From Lodderomyces elongisporus (Eukaryota; Ascomycota; Pichiomycetes; Serinales; Debaryomycetaceae): a DNA stretch of 64,000 nucleotides. The position numbers were made by a program, and so were the translations under genes. Under the pieces are notes generated by a model. That model saw only the letters and a list, made by a program, of their open reading frames with translations, was not told the DNA's origin and did not search any database. Location: assembly GCF_030384665.1 (NCBI RefSeq), contig NC_083674.1, forward strand, positions 2,480,001 to 2,544,000, in the 5' to 3' direction. Within the stretch, counting starts at the first letter, position 1. Every line of letters begins with the position of its first letter. Of this stretch, positions 1 through 11,408 are shown in pieces.

Positions 1-415
1 TGCATCGGATAAATTGATCATTGTTGCTGATTTTAGAAAGCAATCCAAACATTTGGGACAGAACTGGCGTCAAGGTGTGCCAATTGAGGTTGTTCCTATC
101 GCATTTACAAAATTGATAAACGACTTGAAGAGATTGGGTGCCAAGAGTGTCGATTTGAGACAAGGTGGAAAGGCTAAAGCAGGACCCGTGATTACTGATA
201 ATAATAATTTCATATTGGATGCTGATTTTGGAATTATTGAGGATCCAAAGAGCTTGCATTTGCAATTGAAGCAATTGGTTGGTGTGGTGGATACTGGGTT
301 GTTTACCGGAATCACTGAAAAAGTTTACTTTGGAGAAGAGTCGGGTGAGGTGACGACTTGGGATGGAGTAGTCACTGGTTCGACTACTGAAGAGGTTATT
401 GCTGAGTCCAAATAA
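1..415 (+). CDS. RKI1: Ribose-5-phosphate isomerase, C-terminal half (5' truncated by window)
   Basis: This enzyme interconverts ribose 5-phosphate and ribulose 5-phosphate in the non-oxidative pentose phosphate pathway, in the cytosol. The frame is open from the window edge (first whole codon at base 2) to TAA at 413-415, giving about 137 residues. They align with the C-terminal half of the yeast/RpiA family: the IVADFRK strand, the [10 protein letters not shown] segment, the [11 protein letters not shown](I)TDN active-site region and the DADFG motif. The N-terminal nucleotide-like fold and the catalytic DGADE region lie off the left edge. The last ~20 residues (Thr/Glu/Val-rich, ending ESK) look like a short tail beyond the conserved domain. 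The gene converges on ARF3 across a 248 bp spacer. Family assignment is secure; the start cannot be seen. Confidence 0.95.
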   Translation, partial: ASDKLIIVADFRKQSKHLGQNWRQGVPIEVVPIAFTKLINDLKRLGAKSVDLRQGGKAKAGPVITDNNNFILDADFGIIEDPKSLHLQLKQLVGVVDTGLFTGITEKVYFGEESGEVTTWDGVVTGSTTEEVIAESK

Positions 416-580
416 AGAACAGAAGGGCTCATGAGCAAAATTGGTGGACGATTTGCCTTGTTGTGTTATAGATTCTATAGTGATATGCATATATGTATAT
501 ATAGATATGCAAAAAAATAATTAGTGCCAATTTCAGTAATGCAAAGTATATTTGTACATCATGCAAAAAAAAAAAAAAAT

Positions 581-626
581 TACATACATACATACATATA
601 TGTATATATATATATATATATATATC
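581..626. repeat. CATA/TA microsatellite in the RKI1-ARF3 convergent spacer
   Basis: A run of CATA units passes into about 12 TA units in the short spacer between the two convergent stops. It probably lies in the overlapping 3' untranslated regions. AT-rich tracts of this kind often act as yeast 3'-end efficiency elements, but that role is inferred here. Confidence 0.8.
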
Positions 627-663
627 CAGCTTAATTAACTACCGAATCGATTTTGACCATCGC

Positions 664-1308
<645 letters not shown>

Positions 1309-3561
1309 TTTTTAATTTTTTAATTTTTTTTTTTTGAAAATGGAAAATGTTTTGTATATTAGGTTGTGTAGTATATTGTTGAGCCAAACTATTTAGTTTT
1401 GCTTTGAAATTCCTTTGTTATTGGTATATATTGTTCTCCTATGATGAAGATGTTTATTTGTTTGTTTGTTTGTTTGTTCCGTACTTCAAAAAAAAAAAAA
1501 AAATGACGTATACTTGATAAAACAAAGTGGTAATTAACAATCAAACTTCAACAAATGATAAGTGTATGGAAAATTTTATTGGTTATTAAAGAGTGGATAT
1601 GAAGTTGGATCCTGGAAATTTGAATCGGCCTATTTGATTCTATTTGATGGAAATAAACAAAATAAAAGGAAGAAGAAAAAAAAAAGATTAAATTGAATTA
1701 AATTGGAAGGAATTATGAGCTAGGGAATCGCGATATATTGAATGTATATATTAGATTAGTGATCCAAAACTGTGGGTAGTGAAATGAAGCGAGTAATCGG
1801 GTTTGAGAATCAAAGTGTTTGATTGTCTAGCGATATATGAAAGCGTGGGTGGGTGGATATGTATATATGTGTGTGTGTGTGTTTAAGAAATGGCGTTGAA
1901 AAGGGTTGTACTCTGTGTTGATTGTTTTTTGTTTTTTTTTTGTTTTTTTGGTAATAATTTATTTGTTCCTGAAAGTGTGTTACCTAATATATTCGTATAC
2001 TCATGTACACATGTACTCATATACCCATATATACTCATATATATATATGTAATGAAATGGCCTAGCCGTGGGAGATAATTCACGAGATATAGAGAAATGT
2101 TACTATGTATGTAAGATTTTGTATCCTATGTGGACTGATACATAACGTTTCGAAGGACACACATTAGATGTGGAACAGAACAAGAGCATAGAATATTTTA
2201 GTCAGGGGAAGGGAGAGGGGGTAAGGGAAGAAAAGTACGCATTTTTTTTTCAATAGGGTCTAGTTGATACCAATGTGCATTTGGACGAGAAAAGAAACAA
2301 CAAACTGCTTCTTGTGCTGTTTGTTGGTGCTCGTAGTGACGATAATGGGAATGGTGGATGTAGTGGGTTGAAGAATCGTGGACAACTCGTGTATACGTGT
2401 ATACGTGTCTATGTACATCCAATGTTTATATGTTGTTTTTTTTCGTAAACGACAGACACGGTAACAATGATATCGCGTGGATGAATACAAACGTTAATTT
2501 CCACCCAATGATGATGATGATGCAGCAAAGGCTAAATCAGAGACAAACAGCTACCAAAGGGCAACATGCTTTAATTAATGTAATTTTGAAGAAAACCAAA
2601 AAACCAGAAACCAGAAACCAGAAACCAAAAACCAAAAAACCAAAATTAGACGATGGAAAGAAAGAACTGTATAACGAATGAAAAAGGAAAACTAGAAACC
2701 CTGTCCAACCAATAAAAATACAACATTTAGTTAACAAACCAAATATAGGAGAGAGGAGCTCTATACAACTGTTTTTCTTTTTCCAGTTTCCAATTTCCAT
2801 TTTCCATTTTCCATTTTCCACAACTGCAAAATGGTAAAGCAACACGTATCCAATCCACTAAAAATGAAAAAATATTAGTGCAAATGTAAAAAGCGTATAT
2901 ATGGTTGAGATCGATAGGTTAGTCAAGTAGTTTGCACGTATTTCGTTGAACCAGTCTCTATAGTTCTGTATTTGTTCAGAAAGTCGACACTTTCACTTCA
3001 CTTCAGTAGTGACATTGAACCTAGCTAAAAGAGAGAATGACATCTCAATCAGCAAATGTCAAGAAAATGTTTTACTCTTTGTTTCTTTTTGTTTTTGTTT
3101 TTGTTTTATTTTGTTAATTTTCTTGTTTGATGAAAATTGGTAAGAAATTCGGCGAAATTCATCTCAACTATACCTTCATTGCTTGAAATACAAGATTTAT
3201 TTATTTTTTATGATTGGAGACAAACATATAAAATTGTCCATGCTTATGTCGTTGTTTAGAGTTGGGACCTACCTCTTTTTTTTTATTTATTTATTTATTA
3301 TTATTTGGTTTTCCCTACCTGAACATAGTAAAGTTCAGTGTTGAAGTTGTTATGGTAGATGTAGATATTGTAGTACTTGAAGCTGGTGCTATAATTGATA
3401 ATAGCAATTACGTAGACTTCCCAATAAAGACATATCCGAGCACATGCAGAAATTAGCAAAAAATTCAAAAACAAAAAACAAAAAACAAAAGCAAATGCTC
3501 GACAGTATCGGTTGATTACATAATCAACTGTCAAAATTCACATACAAATAAAATACAAAGT

Positions 3562-3567
3562 CCTCGG
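3562..3567 (+). promoter_or_regulatory. CCTCGG hexamer, candidate fatty-acid response site
   Basis: CCTCGG is the core recognised by fungal Cutinase Transcription Factor-type regulators (FarA/FarB in Aspergillus, Ctf1 in Candida) that induce beta-oxidation genes. One copy lies about 1.35 kb upstream of the thiolase start. A single hexamer in 3.6 kb is expected by chance quite often, so this is only a candidate. Confidence 0.25.
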
Positions 3568-4771
3568 TTCATTCTTTTTCTCAAAGAGTAAAAGTACTTT
3601 ACTCTAAACTTATGGCCAAGTTTCTTTAATAAACTACTAAGTAGTGCACTGAGTTTATATCTACCGACCTAGCCACATACATTATTATATATTCAGTCTA
3701 TGAAAAGCAAAGAAAAAAAAACACAGTAGACTTCAGCTCTTATTAATGCTCATGCAATCTCGAGCACTTTATTTCAATTGTTTAACGGTACACTCTTATT
3801 TTCCAAAGTGTATAGAGATGCCAGGAAAGAATATATCGTTGGTAGTCATGGAGGGAGTTGGATCTGTATTTTTTTTTTTTGTTTCTGTTTTTTTTTTACT
3901 ATCACCACCGGTATTAAAATTATAGAATTTGGGGTAGTTGTTGTATGTTATGTAGTACTGATGATTTTGATGAATGGGTTGTGGTGCCGGCGGAAAAAAA
4001 AGGGGGAGGGGAAGGTACGGAAAAAATTGGTAATGTGAAGTATATAAAATAAAGTAATTAAAGGTATTCTCTTGCCGTTAATATCTGGAACGGTTAGAAT
4101 ACTTTGAGTTGGTCGTAGTGGTGAAGCTTGGGTAGAAGTATGTATGGGGTAATTCCCGCTGTTGCTACTACTACTACTACTTGAACTACAAGTACTACTA
4201 CTAACTATTACTATTACAATAACAGGTTCTGGCAAAAGCAAAAAAATTCCAAATTAATTTTGATTTTTTTTTTTTAATTCTTCGTTTTGGAATGAAATAA
4301 CCGAGCTTAACTCCTGCTCCTCTTCTCCCCCTCTTTCAATTCTGCGCTACCACATACCATAGTTAGCTTCCATTTTATCTATTGAACCTAACTAATTCCA
4401 TATTCCTACAAATCATATTAGTCTTTTCAATCTATACTTACTAAGAGCTTAGTTACCACCGGATATACTGTATTTGATGTCCTGTTGAGAGTTTGTAAAA
4501 AAGAATAAAAAAAAAAAAAGGACACTGTAATAATGTTTCCATATTTCCATGCTCTGTCGGTGCTGTTTCCCCATACTTTTTGCCCCACATTAGATAATCG
4601 CTGATTCTTTTTCTTTTTTTTTTTTTTTTTTTTTTCTTTTAATTTTTTATTTTATTCTTATTCTTTTTTTTTTTCCCCTTCCCGCCCGCTATTATATGAC
4701 ATAAATTTCATAAGACACTTTGTAGCAGTGAGCACAGTACAGCTAATTACTTCAACGGTTGAAACATTTAC

Positions 4772-4785
4772 TTTATATATAAATA
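4772..4785 (+). promoter_or_regulatory. TATA element of the thiolase gene
   Basis: A tATATATAAATA element sits about 140 bp before the thiolase ATG. It is followed by C- and T-rich sequence, a usual arrangement for a regulated yeast promoter. Confidence 0.5.
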
Positions 4786-4920
4786 TCCTGGGTTTGCCCC
4801 CACCCCCCCGTCTCTTTTTTCTATCCCACTCCATCCTTCATTTTATTCCAGTTTTTTTTTTTTCTATTTTTCTTTTTTATTATTATCCACAATTTCGTAC
4901 CATAATACTATTATAGCATA

Positions 4921-6156
4921 ATGTCCGTTAAAGATCAATATAGACAAAAGAACCCAGACGATGTTGTTATCGTTGCCGCCTACAGAACAGCCTTAACCAA
5001 GGGTGGTAAAGGTGGTTTTAAAGATGTCAAGTCCGACTTCATCTTGAGACAGTTGGCCCACGAGTTTATCAAAAAGACCAATTTGGACCCCAAGTTGGTC
5101 CAAGACATTGCCATTGGTAACGTGTTGCATGCACGTGGTGGTGACTTTGAGCATCGTGCTGCCTTGATGTCTGCTGGTTTCCCACATACTTCTCCTTTTA
5201 TTGCCATTAATAGGTTATGTTCCTCAGGGTTGATGGCCATTTCACAAGTTGCCAACAAGATCAGAGTTGGTGAAATCGAATGTGGTATTGGTGGTGGTGT
5301 TGAGTCCATGACCAAGGATTATGGTCCACAGGCTCTTGTCCAAATCGACCCTGCTTACGCCGAAAACGAAGAGTTTAAAAAGACACAAATCCCAATGGGA
5401 ATAACCAATGAGAATGTATGTGAGAAGTTCAACATCAAGAGAGATGTACAAGATCAGTTTGCTGCTTCGTCGTATAACAAGGCTGAAAAGGCTCAAAAAG
5501 AAGGCAGATTTAAGGATGAGATTTTGCCTATTGAAGTATACCAAGAAGACGACGACGACGATGACGACGATGAAAACGAAGATGACGACGATGACGAGCC
5601 AAAGGAAAAGAAGGTTTGGGTCAGTGAAGATGAAGGTATCAGACCAGGTGTCACTGCTGAGAAGTTGGGCAAAATCAAGCCAGCTTTCAAGGAAAATGGT
5701 TCCTCATCCGCAGGTAACTCGTCACAAGTCACCGATGGTGCTGCTTTGGTTTTGTTGATGAAACGTTCATTTGCTGAGAAGAATGGGTACAAGCCAGTTG
5801 CCAAGTACTTGCAATGTTCAATCTGTGGTGTTCCACCTGAGATTATGGGTATTGGTCCCGCTGTGGCCATTCCAAAAGTCCTTAAGCAATTGGACTTGAA
5901 GGTCGATGACATTGACGTTTACGAAATTAATGAAGCATTTGCTGGTCAATGCTTGTATAGTATCGAGAGTTGCGGCATTCCACAAGAAAAAGTCAACAAG
6001 AATGGTGGTGCTATTGCATTGGGTCACCCAATGGGTTGTACTGGTGCTAGACAGTATGCTACAATCTTGAGATTATTAGAGCCAGGCCAATTTGGTTTGA
6101 CTTCGATGTGTATTGGTACTGGTATGGGTGCCGCCTCGGTTATTATCAAGGAGTAG
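4921..6156 (+). CDS. FOX3: 3-ketoacyl-CoA thiolase (peroxisomal beta-oxidation type) with acidic insertion
   Basis: It catalyses the last step of fatty-acid beta-oxidation, thiolytic cleavage of 3-ketoacyl-CoA to acetyl-CoA. The 411 residues cover the whole thiolase fold and match Pot1/Fox3 rather than the acetoacetyl-CoA thiolase Erg10. Catalytic Cys100 lies in NRLCSSG (family RQCSSG), His369 in ALGHPMGCTGAR and Cys397 in MCIGTGMG. NEAFA is at 337-341. Two things are odd. First, residues ~207-231 are an almost pure Asp/Glu insertion between the ILPI segment and the conserved DEG.RPGVTAE segment, where S. cerevisiae has only a short loop. Second, I see no N-terminal PTS2 (RLx5HL) and no C-terminal PTS1 (it ends IIKE), so import is unexplained. 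It has a TATA element ~140 bp upstream and converges with TOS1. Confidence 0.93.
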   Translation: MSVKDQYRQKNPDDVVIVAAYRTALTKGGKGGFKDVKSDFILRQLAHEFIKKTNLDPKLVQDIAIGNVLHARGGDFEHRAALMSAGFPHTSPFIAINRLCSSGLMAISQVANKIRVGEIECGIGGGVESMTKDYGPQALVQIDPAYAENEEFKKTQIPMGITNENVCEKFNIKRDVQDQFAASSYNKAEKAQKEGRFKDEILPIEVYQEDDDDDDDDENEDDDDDEPKEKKVWVSEDEGIRPGVTAEKLGKIKPAFKENGSSSAGNSSQVTDGAALVLLMKRSFAEKNGYKPVAKYLQCSICGVPPEIMGIGPAVAIPKVLKQLDLKVDDIDVYEINEAFAGQCLYSIESCGIPQEKVNKNGGAIALGHPMGCTGARQYATILRLLEPGQFGLTSMCIGTGMGAASVIIKE

Positions 6157-7099
6157 AGTGTTTTTCTTTGGTTATTAAAATAGTTTAAAGTGTTGATACA
6201 TATATCTTTTTTCCTCCCCCCTGATTTTTCTGATTTTTCTGCTTTTTCTGATTTTTTCAATATTTCTTCTTTGCTTTTTGCTTTTTGCTTTTTTAAATTC
6301 ATTGTAATTTTTTGTTCTTTACTTTGAATTACCAGGTTTGTGGTTTTCACCTCGAACAACTAGTTTGTAATTTTTTGTTTGTTCAAAGGTTATTAATCTA
6401 AGTCTACCATGTCTTTGTTCTACGTCGACTATAGGCTATAGCATTATATTGTTAAAACTAAGAAATGTGTGTGTGAGCGAGTGAGTGAGTGAATTTTCTC
6501 TTTCTTCAACTACCAAGTGATAAAATCATATAGCAGAAAGGAAAAGGAAAAGGAAAAGGAAAAGAAAAAGGAAAAGAAAATGAATAGAATGCACCAACAC
6601 CTGCATGACTACTGCTATCATTTCCGTTATCGTCGAAATTATAATTGCAACAATAACCATTGCTACTATAGTAAGTATCATAATTATTGTCACTACAGGT
6701 TAGACCTTATCAAACATATTTGAGAACAAATACTAATATGTATATATGTATATATAAAACCTTTTAAATTTATAAACTAAGTTAATGATAAAAATACAAA
6801 AGAACAAAAATACAAAAGAACAGAAGAACAAAAGAACAAAAGAACAAAAGAACAAAAGCAGAATGAAACCAACAATAGAAATAAAAATAGAAAAGAAGCA
6901 TCGCAAACGAGATCTGCAAATGCCAATGTCAAAGACTAACAATGTGCACAAAGGTTTGATTCCATCACAGTCTTTCAGTCTTTCTTTTCTAATTTTATCT
7001 TATCTTATCTTATCTTATCTTATCTTCTATTTTATTTTATTTTATTTTTATTTGCTTTACTCTAATTTGCTAAAAGTCAACGGTCATCGATGCTTGTGA
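6157..7099. other. Convergent intergenic region, thiolase / TOS1
   Basis: About 0.94 kb between two 3' ends, with no gene recognised. It holds AAAGG-type purine repeats (6537-6581), an AAAGAACA array (6791-6859) and an ATCTT array running into TTTTA units (6997-7050). The frames over these arrays are repeat translations. Both 3' UTRs and terminators must lie here. Confidence 0.7.
6791..6859. repeat. AAAGAACA-type tandem array
   Basis: Seven or so imperfect 8-9 bp units of the form caaaagaa lie in tandem in the thiolase-TOS1 spacer. A second short array, six ATCTT units, follows at 6997-7026. Confidence 0.8.
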
Positions 7100-8509
7100 T
7101 TAGTAACCAATAGTGGCGACTGAACCCAGTTGTTCGATCCAAGCATTGACTTGGTCTTCAGTGAGACTGGTGTCAAAATCAATAGAGTCATCGACTTGAA
7201 CAATGTGAATGTCGTCGGAGGTGAAAATCACAACAGCCTTCATGGATCCACTAGTTGGTCTAGCAAAGTAATCTTGAGAGCCACCGCCACCGGTATTGAC
7301 TTGTTCTGAGCTTGCACCTTGGCCGTCGTGCAAGTGGGAGATGAGTTTATCTGAACCAGAGCTCAAAATCTCGAAAAGGTCCAATTCACCACATCCAGTC
7401 TTCCAGCATGAACATGATTCGTCTCCATATTGCAAAGTACGTGGAATTTTCGCATTCAAAAGCCAAATAGCAGGCATGTCTGCGTTGTAACCGGAGGCTG
7501 AAGAGTCCAGTGGCATTTCAAACTCAAAAGCAAAAATCTTTTGCGCACCGCCAAATCCGTGGTAGGCAACTGATCCAGAACGGTAAAAGCCACATGAAGA
7601 GCCTGAGCATTCATTTCCTGACATGATGACATACTCTGTGTTTGAGCCAATGGTCACTTCTTCCAAAGCAACTGCGGATGAAGATCCACCAGAAGCGTCA
7701 GAGTTGGCATAGGACAATGAGTTTCCAAATGCAGAGGACCAAACACCAGAGCCTGAACCACCATAGTAGTTGAGGAACACACAGTTATCGGTTGATCCTG
7801 GGGTATAGTAAGAGTCTCTTGTCCATGCACCGCTAACATCTGATGATGGTTCTGATGACTCGGTGGAACCGCTGCTGTCAGTGCTTGCAGTGCTTGCAGT
7901 GGTTGTAGTTGGAGCTGATTTGGTGGAGATGGATCTGTATGCTTTTCCTTCACCAATTTGAGTAGCGATTGCAGCTTGAAGATCAGTTTGTGCTGAATCA
8001 GTTTCCAGTTGTGTGTTGGTGGTTGTGGATTGAGAAGTGACCAAGTTACCCTGGCCGTCGACATATACAGTTTGAGTAACTTCTACAATGGCAGTGGCTC
8101 TTTTGTGTTTGTGGTGCTTGACGGTGGTGCATCCTTCAGCTTCAGCTTCAGCTTCTTGTGCTTCAACTTCAGCAGTGTCATCTCTTTTAGCATTTGACGA
8201 TGAAGATGAGTTTGAGCTTGGGTAGTAAACACCAAATTGGAGCAATTTCAAAGGTCCTCTAAAGTGAACGGATAATTCCTCATCCAATGGAGACAAGTTC
8301 CCACTGAAGGTGTATTCTTGTTGACTACAAGATCCACTGGATTCGTCCATTGAGATGACATCTTGGTAAGATCCCGAGAATCCGATACCTTTGTAGACAA
8401 CCTTTGATGTTTCTGAACAATAGTAGTTGCCTCCGGTGTAGGAGCAGGTTGCTTCGACTGATATGAGCGAGCTAAGGACAGTGAGGAGTGTTGCTGTGGA
8501 AAACCTCAT
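7100..8509 (-). CDS. TOS1: Tos1-like secreted cell-wall glycosidase-type protein
   Basis: A secreted protein of the Tos1/YJL171C family (Pfam DUF2403 plus DUF2401, annotated as TOS1-like glycosyl hydrolase), covalently bound to the glucan wall in yeasts. The 469 residues start with a signal peptide (1-~20, ending SVEA), then a Cys/Gly-rich N-terminal domain (~21-100) with YTGGNYYC. A variable linker has two Lys-Arg sites (108-109 and 136-137) that fit Kex2 cleavage, and a Ser/Thr-rich stretch (~195-225) suited to O-mannosylation. The C-terminal domain (~225-469) contains GCGELDLFEIL at 372-382. The E-x-D-x-x-E pattern there (E375, D377, E380) resembles the GH16 catalytic motif. There is no GPI signal at the C-terminus. 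The next 4.2 kb upstream has no gene. Confidence 0.92.
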   Translation of the reverse strand: MRFSTATLLTVLSSLISVEATCSYTGGNYYCSETSKVVYKGIGFSGSYQDVISMDESSGSCSQQEYTFSGNLSPLDEELSVHFRGPLKLLQFGVYYPSSNSSSSSNAKRDDTAEVEAQEAEAEAEGCTTVKHHKHKRATAIVEVTQTVYVDGQGNLVTSQSTTTNTQLETDSAQTDLQAAIATQIGEGKAYRSISTKSAPTTTTASTASTDSSGSTESSEPSSDVSGAWTRDSYYTPGSTDNCVFLNYYGGSGSGVWSSAFGNSLSYANSDASGGSSSAVALEEVTIGSNTEYVIMSGNECSGSSCGFYRSGSVAYHGFGGAQKIFAFEFEMPLDSSASGYNADMPAIWLLNAKIPRTLQYGDESCSCWKTGCGELDLFEILSSGSDKLISHLHDGQGASSEQVNTGGGGSQDYFARPTSGSMKAVVIFTSDDIHIVQVDDSIDFDTSLTEDQVNAWIEQLGSVATIGY

Positions 8510-8549
8510 TGTTTATGCTAGTTTATACTTTCTTGGGTATCAATAAAGG

Positions 8550-8590
8550 AATGAGTGAATGAGTGAGTGAGTGAATGAGTGAGTGAGTGA
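8550..8590. repeat. GAGT/GAAT tandem repeat at the TOS1 start
   Basis: About ten tetranucleotide units, gagt with occasional gaat, begin 41 bp before the TOS1 ATG, probably within its 5' leader. Confidence 0.85.
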
Positions 8591-9119
8591 CAGATTGATT
8601 GCTTGATTATAGTACTTCAAATTGGTATTAATCTGTCGGCTGAGGTTTATTTTAATGAAAGAATATCCAGTTGGTGTTTTTTTTTTAATTCTTATAATTT
8701 TTTCTAGTCGTAATGACAAAAGGAATGAATGAAGGTCGGTGAAGTATTTATGAGATTCTCAAAAAGGATAAAAAAAAAGAAGAAGAAAACAAAAAAAAAA
8801 TGTTACAAGCCTTGTTGAAATGAACGAAAGGAGGAGTTAGAGGAGGAAGGAGGATAAATATATGAGATTTGATCGACGGAAGGAGATGTTGTTACAAGAG
8901 ATTTCTGTTGCTTTTGTTTTTTGTTTGTTTTTGTTTGTTGTTGTTGTTGTTGTTTTAATTTTTCCTTTTTTTTTATTTTTTTTATTTTATTTATTTTTTA
9001 TTTATTTTGTGACACTGCGTATGCTTTGATTTTGCTGGGTTAAGAACAAAGTAGGCGAGCACAAAATTGCAAAAAGAGGTGTTTTTCTTTTTCTTCTATT
9101 TTTTTTTTTTGTTTGTTTT

Positions 9120-9153
9120 AACATTGCCAACATTGCCAACATTGCCAACATTG
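9120..9153. repeat. Four copies of a 9-bp unit, ACATTGCCA
   Basis: Nearly perfect 9-mers in direct tandem lie in the gap upstream of TOS1. A second three-copy 11-bp unit (gtgatttctgg) follows at 9809-9844, and a 7-mer TAAAAAA array at 9551-9600. Confidence 0.85.
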
Positions 9154-10268
9154 TTAGCTGTTTTTTTTTTTCTTTTTCTTTTTCATAGTGACATAGTCAA
9201 TTTTAACCAATTTAGTGTAGTGCTTGCCAGCTTGCTAGCTAGCTTTTCGATAAAAAGGAAAAGATAATAAATTTAAATGAATATCAGCAAATTACTACTG
9301 TTGCATTGTGTTACATTTGTGTCGATGATTGGATGTGTTTATTCTATATTCTTTTCTTTTTTTCTTTTTTTTTTTGTAAGCTAGGGAAAGAGGTATTCTT
9401 ACTTAGGCTCTAGTAATGAGCTTTTTCCTCTCAATAACCATATTACTGTTGTTCTTGCTGCTGTATAATGAAGCTTATGCTGTCCTAGCTATTTGTGGTT
9501 TCAACAATTGGGTTTACTGAGACTCAATCTTGTTTCAAGAAACAAAAAAAAAATAAAAAATAAAAAATAAAAAATAAAAAATAAAAAATAAAAATAAAAT
9601 GTTTTTTTTTATTTTTTTTAAAATTTAGACTTTTGGTGTTTTTGTGTTATTGTTTACCTTTCAGTATCGCTGGCTTTCGTGTATACTGCATATAAATAAT
9701 TGCACCAATTTACAGTGGAATCAGAGGAACAAACAAACCAAAAAAAAGAAAAAAGAAAAAAGAAAAGAGTTTTGAATTCAAAAGCTTTGGTGCCTTTGGT
9801 GCCTGCTAGTGATTTCTGGGTGATTTCTGGGTGATTTCTGGGTGTTATCAAATGATTTGTTGGCTGGGTAGCCAGCCAGTTTAGCTTGAGAAACGCGAAT
9901 CTTTGCATGCTTTAAGGAGAGAAGGTCTGACAGGTGGGGCAGAAGATGGAAAGGAGAGACTGAAAATGACTCTGTACTTCTGTGAACATTCTACTTGTTA
10001 TTTCTAGTCTAGACGACTAAAGCAACAGGTGCCACTGATATCTCTTTCCTTTTCTTTTTTTTTGGTGCTTTCATAGTTTTGTTAGTTGGTTGGTTTTTGA
10101 TTGAACATTTGTTTCTTTTATTTTATTTTCTTATATTATTATTTCATTTCTTCTTTGTTTATTAATTGTTTGAGGTTACTGGGACTCAGCCTTAGTCCCC
10201 TCCCCCCTTCTTCCCTAATTTTCTTCTTTCTTTTTGTACTGGTTTCTTTTGGCTCTTTGAGTAGTAAG

Positions 10269-10302
<34 letters not shown>
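10269..10302. repeat. ACT trinucleotide array with nearby CA arrays
   Basis: About eleven uninterrupted ACT units. CA arrays are at 10390-10409 and 11375-11407, GA units near 11006-11024 and four GATGA units at 11794-11816, all in the same gene-free gap. Confidence 0.85.
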
Positions 10303-10304
<2 letters not shown>

Positions 10305-11369
10305 AACACACAGATTTACCGGGTAATTTGCCAAAAACCATGAAGTTGCACAAAACACCAAGAAATAGGGAAACAAAAACAAAAAAATAACACACACACA
10401 CACACACACCAAAGCCACTCTCCTTCCCAATTGGGATTAAATACAGCCCAATCTCAAAGTTCAGAGTATTACACAAAACACATCAATAAAATTGGAAACT
10501 CACTCTATACATACATCCACACATTACCCATTACTACTACTATTGTTATTATAATTTATATATTTTTATTTTTTTTTTTTTTATTTTTATTTCGTCAAAG
10601 CCAAGCATTTACACGATAACCCCTAGGAGCACATCAAGGCAAATTGGTAAATTAAGGGCTGGCTTAGACGACGATGAAGATGACGAAGACCGTGGGTGGT
10701 GGTAATAATACTAACAACAACAACTACAACTACAACTACAATAATAATAATATAGGACGAACTCATGAGCGGGCTTAGGTCTTTGCTAGCTTTTATCTGA
10801 TTGGTTCATTCATTATTATGTATATGTATATATCTATCTATCTATCTATATTTCATATTTTTTTTTTTTTTTATATTCGCCGTTTGTTATTTGTCCTTGA
10901 CAAGAGATGCGGACGATGCTGGAAGGCCGGAGGAAAAGCCGGTAAGCAGGGCAGCGGAGGCTGGCACAGAGTATCAAAGTAATGATGATGCTGGAAATTA
11001 CAGAAAGAGAGAGAGAGAGAGAGAGAACGAGTGAGTGAGAATGTGTAGTATATGCCACTACATGTAATTTTCGGATCTCCTAAGTGAGTTACGATTGATT
11101 TATGATTGACCATCAAATTGTGGTATCAAAAATTTTTTTTTATTTGCTTCAAAGCACTCTTTTCACCTCCTTTTGATCCTGAATATGAATCTCACTCTTC
11201 CTCTTTCTTTTCTTTTCGTTAAATTAGTATTTCTTTTTAGCTTGCACGTAAGTAAGTGATGAACAAAGAATAGATGTAACATAATTTAATTAGGACCGGA
11301 AGTCTACTGCACAATGTTTAAGAAGAAAAGCATATGACAACTTAGATGCCTCTTCTATCCTCCCCCCAA

Positions 11370-11408
<39 letters not shown>

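Larger units (their letters stand above)
1309..4920. other. 3.6 kb gene-free divergent intergenic region (ARF3 / thiolase)
   Basis: No reading frame here shows protein-like composition. The longest, such as the minus-strand frame at 2537-2845, are translations of T- or A-rich low-complexity DNA. I found no tRNA-like A/B boxes. Visible content includes A and T homopolymers, a TTTG run (1457-1479), a CCAGAAA-type repeat (2598-2640), TTTCCATTTTCCA repeats (2785-2820) and T-rich stretches at 4610-4680. It must hold the promoters of both flanking genes, but it is far longer than those usually need. Confidence 0.7.

Noticed and set aside
2537..2845. 102-codon minus-strand frame in the ARF3-thiolase gap
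   Set aside because: It translates CCAGAAA and TTTCCA repeats and homopolymers into aromatic-rich low-complexity sequence; no domain or conserved-looking segment.
5493..5912. 139-codon minus-strand frame opposite the thiolase
   Set aside because: It is a shadow of the thiolase gene; its poly-Ser run is only the acidic insertion read backwards.
9331..9350. GGATGT-containing segments as telomere-like repeat or telomerase RNA template
   Set aside because: Only short matches of the kind expected by chance; no 23-bp repeat and no template-like duplication.
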